Notes: a model not told the origin generated them from the letters alone. A stretch of DNA of 40,795 nt from an uncultured Pseudomonadota bacterium (GCA_903928445.1 CAIYRB010000112.1:1-40795), one strand, 5' to 3'; positions 22,821 to 32,295 are shown, counted from the first letter of the stretch. A program made the numbers and translations.

Positions 22821-23786
22821 ATGGGTCGGAAGCTCGCGGCTGCGCTGATTTGTGGACTATTAGCGGTAACGGCACAATCTTGCAAGACCGACGGATCCAA
22901 CGTCGAAGCGACGAATCAATTCACCGGCAAGGCAGTCGGCTACTGGTACGAGATTATGAGCTTCAAGGATGGTGATCCGTTCAACTTTGTCGACTACCAT
23001 CGCAGCAACAAGGACCTGCTTCTGGGCAACGCGGCTGGCGACTTGCTGCCCGAGACTCTAAAAGGGGCTTGGTTCATGGACGGCACGGTTTTAACCGACA
23101 GGACCATTGAGTTTACCCGCATCTACCCGAGCAAGGTCGGCGCCAACTTCATGCTCAAGATCTACGATCCTGTGGTGTTCACCTGGTCGGACCTGCCGGT
23201 GAGCCACAAGATGAACCAAATGTTCGACCAGTTTAGCTTTGAATACGAAGTCGAATTCCTCGACTGCCCCGCCGATGTCAAGGCCGAGCGGGAGCTTAAG
23301 TGGGGTATGAAAGATGGCGGCTGCAGCAAGGCCGATCAGCAGTTTGCAACGATTACCCCGTACGTTACGGTTGCTGGGCTCCGCACGGCGATATCCCATG
23401 GTTTAGCTTATTTCGACTTTTACCTACGCCCGACAGTCCCTGGCCAAGACTTTTTGGTTTGGGAACGCCGCACCAAGCTGTTTCGCTTTGTCGACGAGAT
23501 CGTCGCAACGATCAGCCGAGCGACCGAAAAGAAGGAATGGACTCGCTACCAATTCACCCAGATCTTGGACAAGGACGCCAAAGTCCTTCAGTCCTATCCG
23601 CATTTCATCGCACGTTCGAAGGAGTTTGCTGCAGAGAACCATTTGAACTTCGAAACGATGATGTGGTTTCGCTGCTTCGAGGGAACGGCTGGCTGCAGTC
23701 GACAAAACCTCCAAAGCGCCAGCCCGTCGGACAAGGTTACCGGATCCTACGATCCACTTAACTATGCGGCGATGCCGATCTTTTAA
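22821..23786 (+). CDS. Lipoprotein of unknown function, paralogue B
   Basis: A 321-residue protein with a signal peptide ending in the lipobox TAQSC and a good ribosome site (TAGGAG) before the ATG. Its mature part contains LLPETLKGAWFMDGT, strand-like segments (NFMLKIYDPVVFTW, FSFEYEVEFLDC), YVTVAGLRTAISHGLAYFDF and YQFTQILDKDAKVLQSYP. The blocks L-P-x-x-L-x-G-x-W-x-x-D-G and Y-x-x-x-x-I-x-D match paralogue A upstream. Four cysteines in the C-terminal half may form disulfides. It converges on the minus-strand lipoprotein at 23825. Function unknown. Confidence 0.65.
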   Translation: MGRKLAAALICGLLAVTAQSCKTDGSNVEATNQFTGKAVGYWYEIMSFKDGDPFNFVDYHRSNKDLLLGNAAGDLLPETLKGAWFMDGTVLTDRTIEFTRIYPSKVGANFMLKIYDPVVFTWSDLPVSHKMNQMFDQFSFEYEVEFLDCPADVKAERELKWGMKDGGCSKADQQFATITPYVTVAGLRTAISHGLAYFDFYLRPTVPGQDFLVWERRTKLFRFVDEIVATISRATEKKEWTRYQFTQILDKDAKVLQSYPHFIARSKEFAAENHLNFETMMWFRCFEGTAGCSRQNLQSASPSDKVTGSYDPLNYAAMPIF

Positions 23787-23824
23787 GGACCCTACGCTAG
23801 CCCGATCACCTCGCTACGACCTTT

Positions 23825-24340
23825 TCACTTAGGTGGCGTGGGATTATGATGACCGCACACCTCACGTTGAACCTCTTCATAATCGCCGCGCCCACTCTCC
23901 ACGTAGGACTCGTCATCCTCGTCCTCTACCTTCATCGGTGCAGCGAGATTGACCTCGACGATCGTTTTATTCTTGTCCCTTTTGTGGCCGGTGTCCGATG
24001 GCAGGACAGGAGAATGTTGGTTTTCCAGCGAAATACGCTTTAGCCTGGTGCGAAAGGCGTAGGTCTTGTCACCGGTCTTGACGACGGTGATCCGACGAAG
24101 ATACTGGTTGCCACCAAAGCCAGCGTATTGCTTAAACTCGGTGACCAAGTCCGCCTCGGTCTGACTTTTGATTTCGTAGCCGTTCAGCAGCAGGGACTTG
24201 CGCATGGTCCCAAGATCGGTATCACGGCAAGTCGTCAAACGCTCGACCTCAGCGCTGCTCAGCGGCTGAAAGTGGGTGCAGCCTTGGAACGAAGCCACGG
24301 TAAGAGTGAGGAAAGGAAGTAGTTGCGAACGCAAGATCAT
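23825..24340 (-). CDS. Lipoprotein of unknown function
   Basis: A 171-residue protein with a short signal peptide ending in the lipobox SFQGC. The mature part starts with a helix-like segment (SSAEVERLTTCRDTDLGTMRKSLLLNGY), then a beta region (RRITVVKTGDKTYAFRTRLKRISL), and ends in an acidic low-complexity tail (KVEDEDDESYVE). Two cysteines besides the lipid-bearing one could pair. The ATG has no strong ribosome site. It is divergent from the SpoIIE-type phosphatase across 247 bases. No family is recognised. Confidence 0.55.
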   Translation of the reverse strand: MILRSQLLPFLTLTVASFQGCTHFQPLSSAEVERLTTCRDTDLGTMRKSLLLNGYEIKSQTEADLVTEFKQYAGFGGNQYLRRITVVKTGDKTYAFRTRLKRISLENQHSPVLPSDTGHKRDKNKTIVEVNLAAPMKVEDEDDESYVESGRGDYEEVQREVCGHHNPTPPK

Positions 24341-24424
24341 ACGAGGTCCATTAAGTTAATAAATCTTACTCTTTGATCGGTCTTGGGCGACAACTTTAGG
24401 CCACCAAGGACTGTATAGAATGCT

Positions 24425-24453
24425 TTGTCATAAAGTGCAAAATCCTTTCTTAT
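24425..24453 (+). promoter_or_regulatory. Possible promoter for the SpoIIE-type phosphatase gene
   Basis: TTGTCA (24425-24430) and TCTTAT (24448-24453) are 17 bases apart inside the AT-rich divergent region. The -10 box is a weak match (four of six), and the leader would be about 130 bases. Confidence 0.3.
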
Positions 24454-24587
24454 CGCAATATTTAACGACTTTTAAGTGTGCGGCCCAATACCGCTGTAGA
24501 TCCTGGTCTCAGGGTCACCCGAAAGACTGCCGATAGACATCTAGAGTTCTCGATGGACCTGGACGTTAAGCCAAGGGGACCTACACG

Positions 24588-26702
24588 GTGGCGACCCACC
24601 TGCATAAACCATCGCCGATGGCACTGCTTCTGTTCATGATCGCGGCGCTGACCTGCGGCCAGGCGGCAATTGGCAGCACGAGTCCACACATCGAGCGTGG
24701 CCACCTCGACTTGTCCCAGCAACCCCAAGCATGGGAACCGGTCTCGCTGAGCGGCGACTGGCAGTTCTTTTGGCAGCAGTTGGTCACACCGGGGGCAGCG
24801 GCCACCCCAGAGGCCGTATACTTTCCTATCCCGTCCATCTGGCGCGATGCCACGGCAGGTTCGCAGCCTCTCACCGAGCATGGTCAGGCCAGCTACCGTC
24901 TGCAGATCAAGTTGCCCTACGGGACCAGGCAGATAGGTTTGCATCTCCCCTACTTTTACGGCTGGGTAAAGCTTTTCATCAACGGCGAAGCAGTGCGTGA
25001 GTTCGGTAGCTATGATCCGAGCGTGCCACGGACCGAAGGCGGTGGCGGTGGCTACTACGTCTACCATGCGGTCTCAGGGCAAGACCTGGAGATCCTACTG
25101 CAGACTATCAACTATAACGCTGCTTATGGTGGCACGACCGCCGAGATGTTGCTCGGTGATGCCGAGACCATGGCCGTCCGCCAAGGCCTTCGCTTGGCGT
25201 TCGATGGCTTTATCTTTAGCACCATCATCTTCATGGCGTTTTATCACGGCTATATGTACATCAGTCGACGCCACGAGCGTTCGAATCTGTGGTTTGCCGT
25301 GTTCAGTCTGCTGATCGCCGCGCGCAATCTGATCGTCGGCGAAGGCAATATCGGTATGTCCTTCTTGCATGTGCCGGCACTATGGTCGTGGCGCTTAGAA
25401 CTAGTCACCTATTATTTGGCGATTCCGGTCTTTGCTGAGTTCATCAACGTCATCTACCCGCAGGAAACACGGCGTCGCTATGCTTATATCTCGTGGGCAA
25501 TGGCCGTTCCCTTAACCTTACTCACGCTAGTGACCAGCTCGGAAATCTTCAGCCCGCTGCGCATCATCATGCAGAGCCTGAATATCGGCTTGATGGTGGT
25601 CTATGGCCACGCCATCACCAAGGCGATCTTGCACCGTCGGCAGGGAGCCCGCATTTTTCTAGCGGGATTCGTCGCCTTGGCCATTCTTTCGATCATCGAG
25701 ATCATCGCCGTCAATCTCAGGCTCGACCTGCCGCGGCTCTCTCCGATCGGCATGTATGTCTTTATCTGCTTCCAATCGATCCTCTTAGCTAAGCGCTTTA
25801 ACACTGCCTTTGTCAGCGTCGAGCGCAGCGAGCAGCATATTCGTCACCTCAACGAAGAGCTAAGAGAACAGGAGCTAACCCGCTTGCAGCTAGCGCGCGC
25901 CAAAGCGGAACGCAATATCTTGCAGGCCAGCCTGGTCGAAGCACAGGCGGTTTATACCTCGCTTGGCGTGGCCGCCGGCAGCGTCCCCGGCATCGAGATA
26001 GCCAGCCATTTTCAAGCTGCCGAGATGGCCGGTGGCGACTGGCTGGGAATCAGCTACGACGAAAAGCGCCACCGTCTCTACCTAGTGATCGGCGACGTAA
26101 CCGGTCACGATATGCTTTCTGCCCTGGTGACAGTGGCATCCGCCGGCACGTTTAAAGGCGCGATGGCGGCCATCAAATCGCAGGGCGAGACGGCGACGAT
26201 GGACGACTGTTTGGCCATTTTGGTCAAGGTCATGAACGACTCAGTGCTCGGTTCAGGGCGCCAAGACCACCGCTTGATGACGATGGCGCTTCTCGCCATC
26301 GACGTCAGGACCGGCGACCTTGCCTATGCCAATGCCGGCCACACTCCCGTACTGCATGTATCAGATGGGGCCATCAAAGTGGTGTTAGCCCGCGCCAACC
26401 CGCTCGGTCTTGCTAACGACTTTATGATCGGCACCGCCCGCCTGCAACTGAGCAAAGGTGACGGCATCTTTCTCTACACCGATGGCCTTTTAGACAACGA
26501 AGGTCCGGAAGGTGACAAACTGCGGCTTCGGTCCCTCAAAGAAATCCTCCGGACGGAGCAGGATCCCAGCCTCGTGCACCAGCGGATCACCACCGATTGT
26601 GCGGCAATTTGGCAGGAGCACCCACCAAAGGATGATAGTAGCTTTGTTTATCTGAGGTGGAACGCCGAGGAACCAGATACGTTGCTACGGCAACGGCCAT
26701 AA
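24588..26702 (+). CDS. 7TM-DISM receptor fused to SpoIIE-type PP2C serine phosphatase
   Basis: A 704-residue membrane signalling protein. A signal peptide precedes a periplasmic 7TMR-DISMED2-like sensor (about residues 30-200: LSGDWQFFW, YRLQIKLPY, LFINGEAVREFGSY). Seven hydrophobic helices lie at about 210-410 and a coiled coil (HIRHLNEELREQELTR) at 420-460. The C-terminal SpoIIE domain has the PP2C metal-site motifs EMAGGDWLG, GDVTGHDMLSAL, FLYTDGLLDNEG and DDSSFVYLRW. It should dephosphorylate a serine or threonine on a cytoplasmic partner, such as an anti-sigma antagonist, in response to an outside ligand. The start is GTG with AAGGGG upstream. No partner kinase or antagonist gene is adjacent. 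Confidence 0.88.
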   Translation: MATHLHKPSPMALLLFMIAALTCGQAAIGSTSPHIERGHLDLSQQPQAWEPVSLSGDWQFFWQQLVTPGAAATPEAVYFPIPSIWRDATAGSQPLTEHGQASYRLQIKLPYGTRQIGLHLPYFYGWVKLFINGEAVREFGSYDPSVPRTEGGGGGYYVYHAVSGQDLEILLQTINYNAAYGGTTAEMLLGDAETMAVRQGLRLAFDGFIFSTIIFMAFYHGYMYISRRHERSNLWFAVFSLLIAARNLIVGEGNIGMSFLHVPALWSWRLELVTYYLAIPVFAEFINVIYPQETRRRYAYISWAMAVPLTLLTLVTSSEIFSPLRIIMQSLNIGLMVVYGHAITKAILHRRQGARIFLAGFVALAILSIIEIIAVNLRLDLPRLSPIGMYVFICFQSILLAKRFNTAFVSVERSEQHIRHLNEELREQELTRLQLARAKAERNILQASLVEAQAVYTSLGVAAGSVPGIEIASHFQAAEMAGGDWLGISYDEKRHRLYLVIGDVTGHDMLSALVTVASAGTFKGAMAAIKSQGETATMDDCLAILVKVMNDSVLGSGRQDHRLMTMALLAIDVRTGDLAYANAGHTPVLHVSDGAIKVVLARANPLGLANDFMIGTARLQLSKGDGIFLYTDGLLDNEGPEGDKLRLRSLKEILRTEQDPSLVHQRITTDCAAIWQEHPPKDDSSFVYLRWNAEEPDTLLRQRP

Positions 26703-26724
26703 TCAAAACAACGTACCCGAGCAC

Positions 26725-26751
26725 GGCGTTTAGGAAAACCGCTTAAACGCC
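26725..26751. terminator. Hairpin at the convergent phosphatase/fabF junction
   Basis: GGCGTTTA and TAAACGCC form perfect eight-base arms around an 11-base loop and overlap the fabF stop codon. No T tract follows on either strand, so it is at best a weak or bidirectional terminator. Confidence 0.3.
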
Positions 26752-27965
26752 ACAGTGCCATTGGTGCCACCAAAGCCGAAGGAGTTCGACAAGGCATAGC
26801 GCAGCGTTCGCTCCCTAGCCTTGAGCGGCGTGTAGTCGAGCGGACACTCTGGATCAGGTGTATGCAAGTTGGCCGTCGGAGGAATGAGCGAACGATGCAT
26901 CGCCAAGACCGTCAGCACCGCCTCTATACCACCCGCGGCGCCCAGGCAATGTCCGGTGACGCCTTTGGTCGATGACACGGCCAGCTTATAGGCATGCGAG
27001 CCAAACACCTTGCCGATTGCGGTGCTCTCGTATTTGTCGTTAAGTCCGGTCGAGGTGCCATGCGCGTTGATATAATCAACCTGGTCGAGCGGAACGCTGC
27101 CGACCGCCAGCGCCATCTTCATACAGCGCTGCGCGCCTTCGCCCTCGGGCGCAGGCGCGGTGATATGGTGCGCGTCACCCGACATGCCGTAGCCGACCAG
27201 CTCGGCGTAGATCTTCGCGCCGCGGCGCTTGGCATGCTCGTATTCCTCTAGCACCAAAATTCCCGCACCTTCGCCCATGACGAACCCGTCGCGGTTTAAA
27301 TCAAAAGGACGCGACGCCTCGGCCGGATGGTCGTTGTTGGTGCTGAGCGCCTTCATGGAAGCAAAGGCAGCGATCGACAGCCGGGTGATGGCGGACTCGG
27401 CGCCGCCGGCGATCATGACATCGGCCATATGGTTGCGGATGTAGAGAAAGGCCTCGCCGACCCCATGTGTCCCGCTGGTACAGGCGGTCGTCGTGCAGAT
27501 ATTGGGGCCCTTGAGATCAAGCAGACGCGACACGACGCCGGCCGCCATATTGGCGATGGTGTAGGGCATGAAGAACGGCGATACGCGCCTTGGTCCCTGC
27601 TCTTTCAAGATCAAGGTACTGGACTCGATCTCCTCGATTCCACCCATACCGACACCGATGGACGCGCCCCACCGCTCGCGGCCATCCTTGTGCTCGTCCA
27701 AACCAGCATCGCGGTAGGCTTCACGACTAGCGACAGAGGCCAACTGCACAAAGCGGCTGGTGCGCCGCGCCTCTTTAACATCGAAGACCGAACTGGCATC
27801 GAGATCTTTCACCTCACCAGCGATCTGGACCGACAGATCCGCCGCGTCAAACTTGGTGATCTTAGTAATACCCGAGCGCGCATGAATAGCGCCGTCCCAC
27901 GTCGACTCAACATCGTTGCCACAGGGCGTTACCAAACCAAGGCCTGTCACCACCACTCGTCTCAT
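26730..27965 (-). CDS. fabF: Beta-ketoacyl-ACP synthase II
   Basis: A 411-residue condensing enzyme that elongates fatty acyl-ACP with malonyl-ACP in the cytoplasm. The Cys-His-His triad is complete: C162 in TTTACTSGTH, H302 in NAHGTSTGLND and H339 in KGVTGHCLGAAGG. The N-terminus MRRVVVTGLGLVTPCG and the C-terminal SNSFGFGGTNG are standard. Length equals the usual FabF length. The ATG is preceded by GAGGA six bases upstream. It stands alone here rather than beside acpP, its common neighbour. Confidence 0.95.
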   Translation of the reverse strand: MRRVVVTGLGLVTPCGNDVESTWDGAIHARSGITKITKFDAADLSVQIAGEVKDLDASSVFDVKEARRTSRFVQLASVASREAYRDAGLDEHKDGRERWGASIGVGMGGIEEIESSTLILKEQGPRRVSPFFMPYTIANMAAGVVSRLLDLKGPNICTTTACTSGTHGVGEAFLYIRNHMADVMIAGGAESAITRLSIAAFASMKALSTNNDHPAEASRPFDLNRDGFVMGEGAGILVLEEYEHAKRRGAKIYAELVGYGMSGDAHHITAPAPEGEGAQRCMKMALAVGSVPLDQVDYINAHGTSTGLNDKYESTAIGKVFGSHAYKLAVSSTKGVTGHCLGAAGGIEAVLTVLAMHRSLIPPTANLHTPDPECPLDYTPLKARERTLRYALSNSFGFGGTNGTVAFKRFS

Positions 27966-28135
27966 CTTGGATCCTCACACTGCTTTTTCGCCATAGTTCA
28001 CAGGTCTTGATGGTGAAGAAGCATGGCGCAACGGCCGGTTTTATTCAAGGGGCGTTGTACCACGCCTATCCGACACTAGACGCTAACCGTGAAACGCCCA
28101 CTAGACCATGGTTTGGCGGTAAGCGGGCGGCCCCG

Positions 28136-29365
28136 TCAGCGAGCTTTGGGACTGATTCTATTGGCCTTTTTCCACCTGTTAAAAAACGGTAAATTCGCGA
28201 TATCCAAGGTGTTCTCCGACGGGGGGAGGCGGTTTTTCTGGTACACCAGAAAGCTGCCGACCAACAGCAACACGAGGTTGGGCAGCCAAGCCGCAATCAC
28301 TGCCTTCATATTACCGTTTTCGGCGAAATTTTTGAAACCCATCATCAGCACGTAACCGGCCATAATTGTCAAGATGGCACCGACGTAGGCCATACTTTTG
28401 CCACGGCGCGGGTCGGTGACGCCAAGGACCATCCCGAACATCGCGAAGGTGATCACCGCAAACGGCGCGGCAATCCGCGAATGCCAGAGAAAATCGGCGC
28501 GCTTGTAGTTGCCCTCTTGCTCATCGCTGCGCTTAGGCAAGGCCGCTAGCTCGTTGATGTACTTGCGCAGTTCCAGCGGGCGAAAGCTGCGGTAGTCGTC
28601 CTCGGCGGCATCGGCGCCGATAATCTGCTCGCGAAAGATGCGCAGAATATCGATATCGGTCTTGTTAAACTTGAGAATCGAGATCTTGGTGCTTGCACCA
28701 GCCGAGGTGGAAAAAGCCACTCCGTGGTCCAAAGATAGCTTTAGATCCCCGGTCTCGACTGATCCAGTCAGATTGCCCGACGGCGCCAGCAGCGTGAAGT
28801 TCGAATTTTTTGCATCACCGCCAGGTGCCAGCAGCACGTTTTGAAAATGCGTCCGATCCGATGAGATCTTTTCGGCGTACAAGACATAGCCCAGAAAGCC
28901 GTCGAGAAACACCCCAGGCTGCATCTTGTATTTGACCATATTATCGAGCTCGGTCTGGGTTTTGCGGTAAAAAAACTGCACCAGCTCGCGCCGCCCCCAG
29001 GCCTCAAGATTCATGGCGCTAGCCGCCGCAACCGCGTACAGCAACACCGACACCGTCATCACCGTGACCGCTGCCCGCTTGAGTGGATATCCAGCGGCTA
29101 GCAAAGCAGCGTACTCACCATCAGCGCTCAGGCGACCAAAGGTCAACACCGCCGCAAACAGATAGGCCATCGGGATCGTCAACGAGAGAAACGGCAGGAT
29201 AATGTAGAGAAATGGCAGAAACACATTTTCCAGCGACAGGCCAAAAGTAACTAGGACTTCCGACAGGCGCACCAGCTGGGACACAACGATGATGGAGCAG
29301 ATGATGATCAAGGCAGAAAAGAACTGCGGCAGCAGTTCTTTGAGCAAATAGCGAACGATCAGCAA
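28136..29365 (-). CDS. lptF: LPS export permease of the LptF/LptG (YjgP/YjgQ) family
   Basis: A protein of about 409 residues with six transmembrane helices and a large periplasmic beta-jellyroll domain between helices 3 and 4 (about residues 110-260). The N-terminus IVRYLLKELLPQFF, the FGRLSADGEYAALLAAG coupling helix and the GMVLGVTDPRRGKS loop are family signatures. It should form the LptB2FG transporter that extracts lipopolysaccharide from the inner membrane. A TTG at 29365, with AAGGGG six bases upstream, gives the best-supported start; a GTG at 29386 is possible but lacks a ribosome site. LptF versus LptG cannot be separated firmly; no second permease gene is in the window. Confidence 0.85.
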   Translation of the reverse strand: MLIVRYLLKELLPQFFSALIIICSIIVVSQLVRLSEVLVTFGLSLENVFLPFLYIILPFLSLTIPMAYLFAAVLTFGRLSADGEYAALLAAGYPLKRAAVTVMTVSVLLYAVAAASAMNLEAWGRRELVQFFYRKTQTELDNMVKYKMQPGVFLDGFLGYVLYAEKISSDRTHFQNVLLAPGGDAKNSNFTLLAPSGNLTGSVETGDLKLSLDHGVAFSTSAGASTKISILKFNKTDIDILRIFREQIIGADAAEDDYRSFRPLELRKYINELAALPKRSDEQEGNYKRADFLWHSRIAAPFAVITFAMFGMVLGVTDPRRGKSMAYVGAILTIMAGYVLMMGFKNFAENGNMKAVIAAWLPNLVLLLVGSFLVYQKNRLPPSENTLDIANLPFFNRWKKANRISPKAR

Positions 29366-29472
29366 CCTCGGCCCCTTCTGCAGCACCCAGCGCGGGCCGG
29401 GTGGGCAACGTATTTGTCTCCAGCAACAAGCTGGCGATTTTAAACTCCGACAATCTCGGGTACCATAACACT

Positions 29473-30717
29473 ATGACTTGGATTAGATCCCACATGATCG
29501 CGCGCACCGCTCGGGTCCTGGCGACCGCTTGCGGGGTTGGCCTCGGTTTTAGCCGTGTTCTGCTGGCTGAAGGCGCTCCTCTGCCCGTGGTGCCACCGGA
29601 CCTGCCCGCCGCAAGTGCCGATGGTTTAATATACCTCGCCGGGACCGATGGTGTCCTGCGCGCCACCACCATCGATCCCGCTTTGCAGCAACGGCTGACC
29701 AGCTACCTGGCCGATAGCCACAGCCCGATCGGCGGCGTCGTCGTCGCCGACGTGCACACCGGTAGCATCCTCGCCATGGCCCAAGGTCGCCGGCCCGATG
29801 CCTGGGGAGGCCGCACGCACACCGCCCTGCACGCAGGTTTCCCGGCTGCCTCGCTGTTTAAAACGGTCGTCGCCACCGCCGCCTTTGAAGTCGTCGACCT
29901 CGATGCCAATGCCAGCGTCGGCCTGACCGGCGGCTGCTCGCACGTCCGCGAGACCGGCGAATGGCTGCGCGATCATTCGCCCAACGACCACAGCCGCATG
30001 TCGATGCGCACGGCCTTTGGCAAATCATGCAACGGCTACTTCGCCAAAATTGGCGTCAACGAACTCGGCATCGGCATCATCACCGAATTCGCCCGCCGTT
30101 TTGGCTGGGAGACCGGAGTCCCAGCCGACTTTAAGATCGAGAAAAGCCCGTTTCACCCGCCCGTACCGCAGACGGCCAGCGCCCACACTGTCGGCAGCTT
30201 CGCCGCTGGTTTTGGCAAGGTTGGCCTGAGCGCGGCGCATGCGGCATATATCATGCTAACGATTGCCAATCGCGGCGCCCAGGTGCCGCTGCGCCTCTTT
30301 CGCGACTCGCCGCTACCGCCGCCGGTGGCCGAACGCCGCCGCATCTTTGGCGAGGACACGGCCGACCGTCTGGCTTCGGTCCTCGATGCCTCGGTCAAAA
30401 GCGGCACCTCGGCGTTTGCCTTCAGGCGCGGTAAGTACCGCCGCATCCAAGACATCGTCGGTGGCAAGACCGGTACCCTCACCGGCAGCTCACCGCACGG
30501 CCTAACCAGCTGGTTTGCCGGGCTGGCCCCCAAAGACGCCCCCGAAGTCGTCATCGGCAGCGTCGTCCTTTTGGAGGCCAACTGGCACATCAAAGGCCCC
30601 AACCTAGCCGCCGAGGGCCTGTGGTCTTACTTTGATCTGAGGCTAAACCAAAAGGCCATGAACACCGCCAGTTTCATGCCGGTTGCCACCCGAGAAAACG
30701 CTAAAAAGACCGAGTAA
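29473..30717 (+). CDS. Monofunctional penicillin-binding transpeptidase-domain protein
   Basis: A 414-residue exported protein with a transpeptidase domain but no glycosyltransferase or dimerisation domain. Catalytic motifs are S127-LFK (SxxK), S185-CN (SxN) and K332TG in VGGKTGTLTG. The N-terminal hydrophobic stretch (RVLATACGVGLGFSRVLL) is a signal peptide or anchor. IGGVVVADVHTGSILAMAQ is the usual entry strand of the domain. The ATG at 29473 is chosen for the signal peptide; the frame extends to a GTG at 29401, and another ATG lies at 29494. No convincing ribosome site marks any of them. It is divergent from lptF. It could act as a D,D-transpeptidase, a carboxypeptidase or a BlaR-like relative. 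Confidence 0.78.
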   Translation: MTWIRSHMIARTARVLATACGVGLGFSRVLLAEGAPLPVVPPDLPAASADGLIYLAGTDGVLRATTIDPALQQRLTSYLADSHSPIGGVVVADVHTGSILAMAQGRRPDAWGGRTHTALHAGFPAASLFKTVVATAAFEVVDLDANASVGLTGGCSHVRETGEWLRDHSPNDHSRMSMRTAFGKSCNGYFAKIGVNELGIGIITEFARRFGWETGVPADFKIEKSPFHPPVPQTASAHTVGSFAAGFGKVGLSAAHAAYIMLTIANRGAQVPLRLFRDSPLPPPVAERRRIFGEDTADRLASVLDASVKSGTSAFAFRRGKYRRIQDIVGGKTGTLTGSSPHGLTSWFAGLAPKDAPEVVIGSVVLLEANWHIKGPNLAAEGLWSYFDLRLNQKAMNTASFMPVATRENAKKTE

Positions 30718-30794
30718 ACAAGCATGCCCTTGCCGACTCCCCAGAAAGCCTGCTAAGACCCTCTGAGATCTGTCTTTTCCGGGGGTTCAAGGCG

Positions 30795-31742
30795 ATGGCT
30801 CAGCAAGGTATTCCAGTCGTCGATCTGAGGGAATTTAAGGATGCTCGAAACGGTCGGGCGCGATTTGTCGATCAAATTGGCGCGGCCATGGCTGACACTG
30901 GATTCTTTGTCCTCGAAGGGCATGGCATCCAAGACGAGTTGATCGAGCGCGCCTACGCGCTAGCGGAATCCTTGTTTTTAAAGACCGAGGCAGAAAAGCA
31001 ACGCTACGAGCGCCGCGACCTGCATGGGCAACGCGGTTACACCGCGTTCGGCCGGGAACACGCCAAAGACGCGGACGCCCCTGACCTCAAGGAGTTCTGG
31101 CACGTCGGTCAGGAGTTAGCCCAAGGCCACCCCTTGGCCGACGTCTATCCGGCCAATATCTGGCCAACAGAAGTACCGGAATTTAAGGCTGTCTACTCGT
31201 CCTTGTTTCGCTTACTCGACGCCTGTGCCGGCGACCTTCTGCAGGCCTGCGCACTGGCCATCGGCGAGCCGACCGAGCGCTTTTCGAGCTTGGCCAAAGA
31301 CGGCAACTCCATCCTGCGCGTCATTCACTACCCGCCGATCGGCTTAGACGCGCACCCCAAGAGTATCCGCGCCGCCGCCCACGAAGATATCAACCTCATC
31401 ACCCTGCTGCCTGCGGCTACTGCTGGCGGCCTTGAACTGCTGGAGCGAAATGGCCGTTGGCGCCCGGTCGAGGCCACCAAGGGCCAGATCATCGTCGACG
31501 CCGGCGACATGCTGCAAAATATCACCAACGGCCTGTTTAAAAGTACCACCCACCGCGTCATCAATCCCGGCAACTCGCGGGACCGACGCTTCTCGCTACC
31601 GTTCTTTGTCCACCCACGCTCCGAGGTGGATCTAACGCCCTTGCCTAGCTGCGTCGCACTCACCGGGGGAAAGGTGGCCTTCCCGCCGATCACCGCCGGC
31701 GACTATTTGCAGCAGCGGCTGCGGGAAATAGGCTTGAAATGA
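30795..31742 (+). CDS. 2-oxoglutarate/Fe(II) oxygenase, isopenicillin N synthase family
   Basis: A 315-residue non-haem iron enzyme of the cytoplasm. The N-terminal DIOX_N region reads IPVVDLREFKD ... TGFFVLEGHGI. The iron ligands are H196 and D198 in AAHEDINLITLL and H253 in STTHRVINP. R265 and S267 in RRFSLPFFVHP bind 2-oxoglutarate. All are intact. Bacterial relatives include oxidases of unknown substrate and ethylene-forming-like enzymes, so the reaction cannot be named. Its stop overlaps the next gene's ATG by four bases (ATGA), so the enzyme and the small exported protein are co-translated. Confidence 0.88.
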   Translation: MAQQGIPVVDLREFKDARNGRARFVDQIGAAMADTGFFVLEGHGIQDELIERAYALAESLFLKTEAEKQRYERRDLHGQRGYTAFGREHAKDADAPDLKEFWHVGQELAQGHPLADVYPANIWPTEVPEFKAVYSSLFRLLDACAGDLLQACALAIGEPTERFSSLAKDGNSILRVIHYPPIGLDAHPKSIRAAAHEDINLITLLPAATAGGLELLERNGRWRPVEATKGQIIVDAGDMLQNITNGLFKSTTHRVINPGNSRDRRFSLPFFVHPRSEVDLTPLPSCVALTGGKVAFPPITAGDYLQQRLREIGLK

Positions 31743-32257
31743 ACGCAATGATGCGGGTACAGCAGTGGGCTCCAGGATTACTCGTCACCCTTTGCTCGGT
31801 GCAGGCGCCGCTAGCAAGAGCCGAATGGACCGCCAACGTCGGCTACCACAACCCCGTCGATGCGACCATCGGCCTAAACCTGCTCTACTTTGGCAAGCCG
31901 TGGGCCTTTGAGGTCGGGCTAGGCTGGATCGACGCCAGCACCGATAAGACGACGACGACGGACAAAAACAGCTCGACCAAGACCAAGACCACGGGTGGCA
32001 GCGTCGCTGCGGCCGGAGATGTCGACGTCAAGTACCTGTTCGGCACCAGTAAATTCCGGCCCTATGTGCAAGCGGGAGTTGGCATCGGTATCGGCGCTGG
32101 GGCGGGATCTTCGGCTGGTCTCGGAGCCAGTGCAGGAGGCCTCTTTGCCGGGATCGGCCTGATGTTGGGCAATCCTGGATTTTATGGTTATGGTGCGTAT
32201 AACAGCGACAAATACGGCAACACCTTTGCCCAGGGCGGCTTGGGCGTGAGCCTTTAA
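31739..32257 (+). CDS. Small exported outer-membrane-like protein
   Basis: A 172-residue protein with a signal peptide (cleavage after LARA). Strand-like segments WTANVGYHN, ATIGLNLLYFG, WAFEVGLGWID, VDVKYLFG and FRPYVQAGVGIGIG suggest a small eight-strand barrel of the OmpA/OmpW kind. A hydrophilic Thr/Lys/Ser-rich loop (DKTTTTDKNSSTKTKTTGG) lies at about residues 62-80 and would be surface exposed. The C-terminus is Gly/Ala-rich and ends in SL rather than the canonical aromatic residue. It overlaps the oxygenase gene by four bases. No specific family is recognised. Confidence 0.6.
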   Translation: MNAMMRVQQWAPGLLVTLCSVQAPLARAEWTANVGYHNPVDATIGLNLLYFGKPWAFEVGLGWIDASTDKTTTTDKNSSTKTKTTGGSVAAAGDVDVKYLFGTSKFRPYVQAGVGIGIGAGAGSSAGLGASAGGLFAGIGLMLGNPGFYGYGAYNSDKYGNTFAQGGLGVSL

Positions 32258-32295
32258 GGTGTTTAACCACCACCATTGCAAAAGGCGTGGCGATT

